From positions 2,989-26,593 of the forward strand of contig WELB01000445.1 in NCBI GenBank assembly GCA_009602725.1: DNA of 23,605 bases, read 5' to 3'. Each line of letters starts with the position of its first letter. Within the stretch, counting starts at the first letter, position 1. Of the stretch, positions 19,583 to 23,605 are shown piece by piece. The translations under genes and the position numbers were made by a program. This stretch comes from Spirogloea muscicola. Lineage: Eukaryota; Streptophyta; Zygnematophyceae; Spirogloeales; Spirogloeaceae. The notes below the pieces were generated by a model that saw only the letters and a list, made by a program, of their open reading frames with translations, was not told where the DNA came from and made no database searches.

Positions 19583-20486
19583 GATTGGCACCCTGCAATC
19601 CATGTCCACGGCTTCCACCCCCAATGGTAAAACGGAAAGAATGAATCGGGTGTTGGAAGACATGTCACGGCAGTTTGTAAACCCCAGCCAAAGCGATGGG
19701 ATGAGTATCTCGTTCCAGCGGAGTACGCCATGAACAATGCCTTTCATGAATCCACCAAGAACACACCATTCTTTCTAAATTACGGTCAGCATTTTCGAGC
19801 ACCTTTACAGGTGGGGAGGCCGGAACGATTGCTGGCCCCAGTGACTATTACCGGCAACCTCCTGAAAGCTCAGCGGAGTGGCTAGGCAATGCTTGCAGAT
19901 TGCCCGGCAACGGCAAAAGCAGAATGCTGAGCGACGTCGTCGGGATATATCCTTCAACGTGGGTGCTCAAGTGCTACTAAGCACAAAGCATCTCTCCATA
20001 CGGGCTCTAGGTAGGCCTAAATGGCTACCAAAGTGGGTCGGACCATTTCGTGTAGTGGGTCTGGTCGGCAAAGTTGCGTATGAGCTGGATACGCCGGTAC
20101 ATTAGAAAACCACAAAGTGTTCCATGTGTCTCAGCTCAAACCATCCCATACGGATGGTCGTGTCCACCGCCCCCACCTTCCGTTGTCGCTCAGGATAAGG
20201 AAGAGTTTGAGGTGGAGGAGATCTTGTCTCACCGCGACAAACTCCGTGGGCAACGTAAGTCCCGCGAGTATCTTGTCAAGTGGCTAGGCTATGGGCCTGA
20301 GCACGATACGTGGGATCCTTTGGCCATCTTGCCCATTGCCCGTCCGTTCTCCGTGAGTATCTTGCACAGAAGCAACTCCCTCCTTTGCGTCGTACTCCTA
20401 GAGGCACCCGTCGCAAGTAATCTACGGGTTCTCCTTACGTACTGTGCCCTTGTTCCCGAGGACGTAAACATCTAAGTGGGGAGGAA
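19583..20486 (+). pseudogene. pol: Fossil pol, 3' part of the split family 2 element
   Basis: Begins with the second GATT copy and continues the integrase core exactly where 12750 left off, through the last catalytic acidic region (GKTERMNRVLEDM) and a basic linker. The GPF motif is near 20040, and a chromodomain lies at about 20206-20350 ([28 protein letters not shown]). The sequence is about 90% identical to 6439-7322. It ends with the polypurine tract AGTGGGGAGGAA at 20475-20486. The frame is broken in several places. Confidence 0.88.
20475..20486 (+). other. Polypurine tract before the 3' LTR
   Basis: AGTGGGGAGGAA, identical to 7311-7322, directly before TGTAACG. Confidence 0.88.
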
Positions 20487-20896
20487 TGTAACGTCCCCCG
20501 GTTTGAACGAGCCAAACGGTCCCGGCTAATCGGCTTCAGGCACGCTCACGCGCGTCACGCGCCCGTCACGCGCGGCACGCGCTAGTCCCCTGGACTTGTA
20601 TCCCATTCGTCAGGCTCGAGCCACGCGCAGCCCGCAAGACGTGCGGCACGCCCCCCCATATCCTCATTGTGCGGGTCCGAGGGGCCGGACCTTGGGGGCT
20701 ACCAGCGCCAGTCGTATCCCCATTGTGTGGGTCCGCCCCTCTGGGAGCCGGACCTTGGGGCTACCCTCGTCACACCCCCCGGGGAGGGGTGGCAGGGGGA
20801 ACGCTATAAGTAGTAGGCCGAGGCCAGACTCTTCAGTCGTACCAGTGACGCCCAGAGAGAGGCACAGCCCTGCTTGCCTGCTGCCGCAGCCGCCTG
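20487..20896 (+). repeat. Family 2 3' LTR, partial
   Basis: Matches 7323 to about 7759 with many substitutions and indels, including the hairpin, the CACGCG cluster, the paired GGACCTTGGG repeats and the TATA box at about 20804-20811. Similarity stops near 20896; the last ~310 bp of the LTR are absent and unrelated sequence follows. Confidence 0.88.
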
Positions 20897-21025
20897 TCGT
20901 GCCTGCCCGTGTAGCGCTAGCATGGCGTCGAAGCGCCTGACCTGAGGCTTCGCCGGCGGGCCAGTCCAAGCCTCGTAGTCGCTGGCTTTGACCCTGACCC
21001 GCACGACGTCGCCCCAAGCCAGACT
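20897..21025. other. Unassigned segment between two elements
   Basis: About 130 bp with no match to either LTR family. The minus strand has an open stretch reading GDVVRVRVKASDYEAW, which is not one of the domains recognised elsewhere here. It could be the edge of the right-hand element or a separate scrap. Confidence 0.4.
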
Positions 21026-22090
21026 GACGTAAAGAATGTGACAAACAAGGTGCCACACCCAGATCTTCGACGTCGTAGGTGCAGCCTGCTTGTTCAGTGT
21101 GCTGGATCTCAGGCAGGGCTTCAACCAGATAGTCATCCGGCAGGGGGACCGGGGGAAGACCGCCTTCTGGGGAGCCGACAGGCTCTACCAGTGGACGCGG
21201 ATGCCTTTCGGGCTGCGCGACGCGCCCGCGCGCTTCCAGCGGGTGATGGACCAGGTCCTAGCGGGGCTGCGGTTTGCGCGCTGCTACATCGACGACGTGT
21301 TGGTGTTCAGCAGCTCGGGGGAAGAGCACTTGCAGCACGTGGAGGCAGTGCTAGAGCGGATTGCTGCCTCGGGGATGCGCTGTCACCCGGGGAAGTGCAG
21401 ATTCGCGGTGGAGTCGGTCTCCTACTTGGGGCACGAGGTGAAGCCGGGTGGGCTCGGCGTGCAGCAGGCGAAGGTGGACGCGCTCATGAGGGTGCCCGCG
21501 CCTACTGACATCAGCCGCCTGAGAGCCTTCATTGGCTTGGCGAGCTACTACCGGCGCTTCGTGCAGGGCTTCTCTGCAATCGTGAAGCCCCTCAACGACC
21601 TCCTCAAGAAGGGCGAGCCGTGGGCGTGGACGGAGCCGCGGCAGCGCGCCTTCGAGGAGCTAAAGGAGCGACTGGCGTCGGCGCCGGTGCTCCGGAGGCC
21701 GGACTACACCAAGCCCTTCCATCTCCACACCGACTGGAGCAAGCTGGGGCTGGGCGCAGTGCTGGCGCAGGAGGAGAAGGAGGGAGAGGAGTACGTCGTC
21801 GCGTACGCGAGTCGCTCCAACAACAGCGCGGAGAGCAACTACTCCAGCTACGAGGGGGAGTGCCTCTGCGTGGTTTGGGCTGTCGTGCGGATGTTCGGCC
21901 GCACCTGTACGGCCGGAGCTTCGTGCTGGTTACTGACCACCAACCCCTGAAGTGGCTGATGACCAACCAAAAGCTCACTGGGAAGCACGCACGCTGGGCT
22001 CTCATCCTGCAAGAGTACCAGTTCGAGATCAGGCACCGATCGGGGGAGACGCACCTCGACGCGGACGGGCTGAGCCGTAATCCCAGCACG
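21026..22090 (+). pseudogene. pol: Fossil pol fragment: reverse transcriptase and RNase H
   Basis: RT core motifs appear in order: FSVLDLRQGFNQI, KTAFWGADRLYQWTRMPFGL, the YIDD active site at 21285-21296, and YLGHEVKPGGL. The connection region has FIGLASYYRRFVQGFS. RNase H follows with HTDWSKLGLGAVLAQE, SSYEGECLCVVWAV, VTDHQPLKWLM and LDADGLSR, which supply the usual acidic residues. The longest open stretch is about 21090-21950. The 5' part of RT is missing or very degraded, and a small number of breaks are present. It is close enough to intact domains to place the lineage by phylogeny. Confidence 0.85.
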
Positions 22091-22164
22091 CGAGACAGCA
22101 GCGAGGCACGCGCAGACCACGATCGGGAGGACGTGGAGCTGCCGGCCTGGACCGCGTCTGCCAT

Positions 22165-23270
22165 GCTGGCGGAACTGGTGGGCGGAGCGGAGCTCGCGGG
22201 CGAGAAGACCGCGTGGGCAGCGCAAAGCCTGGCCGCCGTGAAGAGAAAGGGGCCTCCTCGCGAGGCCCTTCCCGGTCGTGCCGAGACCTTCCCACTGCTG
22301 CATTCTTGTTGCTGCCTGAGGAGCCTGAGGACGTGCGGGATGCTGGGGATACGTGTTTTGGAGATGCGCTGCGGATGCCGACCGGTCGAGTGCCACGCGA
22401 CACAGGCGGGCGGCATGGCGTACCGAGCAGCGGCGTGGCAGCGCCCGGCGGGAGCGGGCGTTCTACGTCGACTGGGAGCGGAGCAGTACCACCACTGGCG
22501 GTCGCCAGCGGGAAGGAGGCGGCGGCTGGCCAACCTCTGGCCAGCGCGCACGGGGCCTGGAGCTCATCATCGGCGCTCCAACCTTTCTGGGCCCTGAACT
22601 TCCTGCATGACGAGGATAGGGGCCCTCTCAGGTGGCCTCCTTCCTGCTCGGCTGTCCATGTGTGTGATGCTGCTGGCGCGACGCATGCTGTGGCGGAGGC
22701 TGCGCTGGTGGGCCGGCACAGTCCGACCCGCTCGACTTTCCCGCTGAACGGCAGCGAGGGAGCGGCTGGCGGGAGAGCTGTTCCCACGCTGGCGCGAGGC
22801 GGCGCAGCACCTCTTCGAGCTGCGGATGGCGAGAAGGAGACGGCGGCTGGCTGTTCCATGGCCAGGGCGCGCGTCAGCGGGGCCTCGGACCCATCACCAG
22901 CGGTCCACTCCTACGGGGTCCCGAACTTCCTGCGTGACAAGGATAGAGGCCCTCGCAGGTGGCCTCGTTCCTACTCTGTTACGGATGATGGTTGCGATGC
23001 GGACTTGCGACAGCGGCGCTGGCTATAGCAGGCTGCAGACGCACGGAGGTCGACTCGCGCACATGGGCTCCCAGCAGGCTGGGAGTGCGCGGGGGCCGAG
23101 AGCAGCGAGGCGCTGGAGCGCGGAGCGTGGAGCGGGAGCGGGAGCCGGCGACCGAAGGCCGCGGGGGCAGCGAAAAGCCTGGCCGCGTGAAGAGAAATGG
23201 GGCCCCTTCCCGCGGCTTTTCCCGGTCGTGCCGAGACCCTCCCGCCACGCTGCTGTCGCTGGCGCCTGCG
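22165..23270 (+). repeat. Repeat block between RNase H and integrase
   Basis: Two nested repeat patterns are visible. First, about 22217-22320 (GCAGCGCAAAGCCTGGCCG, then CCCGGTCGTGCCGAGACC) recurs at about 23167-23270, 950 bp apart. Second, about 22447-22645 recurs at 22768-22972 with 321-327 bp spacing, sharing GGCGGCTGGC, GAACTTCCTGC, AGGATAG and CAGGTGGCCTC; a weaker third copy may follow. No known protein domain is recognised inside. The block inflates a linker that is normally a few hundred bases. Confidence 0.75.
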
Positions 23271-23372
23271 GATGCTGTTGCTGCTGAACGCGCTGTCGGT
23301 CGAGAAGCCGGTGGCGACGTGCCGACCGCCGTTGCCCCGAGGCCTTTGGCAGGGCAGCAGACACCCCAGCAG

Positions 23373-23605
23373 GAGGCTGGGGGGGCGCGGGACGTGTGGC
23401 TGGACGCGGACGTGCTGGCCTACCTGCAGCAAGGCGGGCATCCGCCTGGCCGGACCGCTGCCAGTCGGGACCGCGTGCAGCAGCGCGCCAAGCGCTACAG
23501 GTGGCACGAGGGCCACCTGCTGCGGAGGAAGGAGGACGGCGAGGAGAAGGAGGTGCCGCCGCCCGAGGCGCGCGCGGCACTGGTCCTGCAGCAGCACGAG
23601 CTGCT
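23373..23605 (+). pseudogene. pol: Start of integrase of the third lineage, partial
   Basis: An open stretch to the window edge reading DVWLDADVLAYLQQG, then RVQQRAKRYRWHEGHLLRR, then VPPPEARAALVLQQHE. This is the linker and the beginning of the zinc-binding domain that precedes the integrase core in Gypsy elements; the last histidine visible is probably the first zinc ligand. The rest lies beyond the window. Confidence 0.7.

Larger units (their letters stand above)
7323..20896 (+). mobile_element. Family 2 Ty3/Gypsy chromovirus, split by a nested insertion
   Basis: A plus-strand element with 5' LTR (7323-8072), PBS, leader, gag, protease, RT, RNase H and integrase up to 12750. It resumes at 19583 with the rest of integrase, a chromodomain, polypurine tract and a partial 3' LTR ending near 20896. 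The interruption is a 6.8-kb family 1 element on the opposite strand, flanked by GATT on both sides. Without it the internal region is about 5.6 kb, normal for a chromovirus. The coding region is a fossil with perhaps six to ten breaks. Its two LTRs differ by many substitutions and indels (roughly 85-90% identity by eye), so it is clearly older than the insertion it carries. Confidence 0.9.
21026..23605 (+). mobile_element. Third Ty3/Gypsy lineage, partial, runs off the right edge
   Basis: RT and RNase H (about 21026-22090), a repeat block (about 22165-23270), then the start of integrase (from about 23373). The sequence is very GC-rich and its proteins are clearly different from families 1 and 2: YIDD in place of YLDD, and a different RNase H. 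The integrase-proximal linker has a pattern (VWLDADVLAYLQ, RAKRYRW, VPPPEARAALV) reminiscent of Gypsy elements of volvocine green algae. No LTR, PBS or gag is visible in the window. It is a fossil with a few breaks. Confidence 0.8.

Noticed and set aside
22213-23028. Long open frames through the repeat block
   Set aside because: Several frames are open on both strands because of high GC; none shows a known domain or a consistent composition.

Overview
The window is a dense graveyard of LTR retrotransposons; I see no host gene, tRNA, rRNA or CRISPR array. Every recognisable protein piece belongs to the Ty3/Gypsy order, and the best preserved ones are chromoviruses (integrase with a GPF motif and a C-terminal chromodomain). 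All three primer binding sites read TGGTATCAGAGG, which matches the 3' end of a plant-type initiator methionine tRNA in 11 of 12 positions. Together with GC-rich LTRs and a Volvox/Chlamydomonas-like Gypsy fragment at the right end, this suggests heterochromatin of a green-lineage nuclear genome (alga or early-diverging plant). The species cannot be named from the sequence.

Layout, left to right. (1) 1-386: part of a 'family 1' LTR, minus strand, cut by the window edge. (2) 387-803: a minus-strand gag remnant related to family 2. (3) 804-6305: a plus-strand family 1 element with its 5' LTR, PBS, gag and pol as far as the first part of integrase; it is heavily decayed and carries a tandem duplication in the reverse transcriptase region. 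(4) 6306-6438: an inverted scrap of a 'family 2' LTR at a rearrangement junction. (5) 6439-7322: the 3' end of a family 2 element (integrase C-terminus, chromodomain, polypurine tract) leading into a full family 2 LTR at 7323-8072. (6) The same LTR is also the 5' LTR of a second family 2 element, which runs 8073-12750, is interrupted, and resumes at 19583-20896 with a partial 3' LTR. (7) 12751-19582: a nearly whole minus-strand family 1 element inserted in the integrase region of element 6, flanked by a 4-bp target duplication GATT, with a 1,422-codon open pol. (8) 21026-23605: a different, GC-rich Gypsy lineage (RT, RNase H, start of integrase), with a roughly 1-kb block of repeats between RNase H and integrase; it runs off the right edge.

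Relative age: the nested element (7) is the youngest, with LTRs about 95-96% identical by hand count and pol open. Its host (6) is older, with LTRs clearly more diverged and many breaks. Element 3 and the scraps are older still or more damaged. The points most worth following are the histidine-rich 15-bp repeat in the family 1 gag (12 units in one copy, about 5 in the other), LTR tails shared between the two families, the shared-LTR arrangement, and the repeat block inside the right-hand element. I do not see a new cellular system here.
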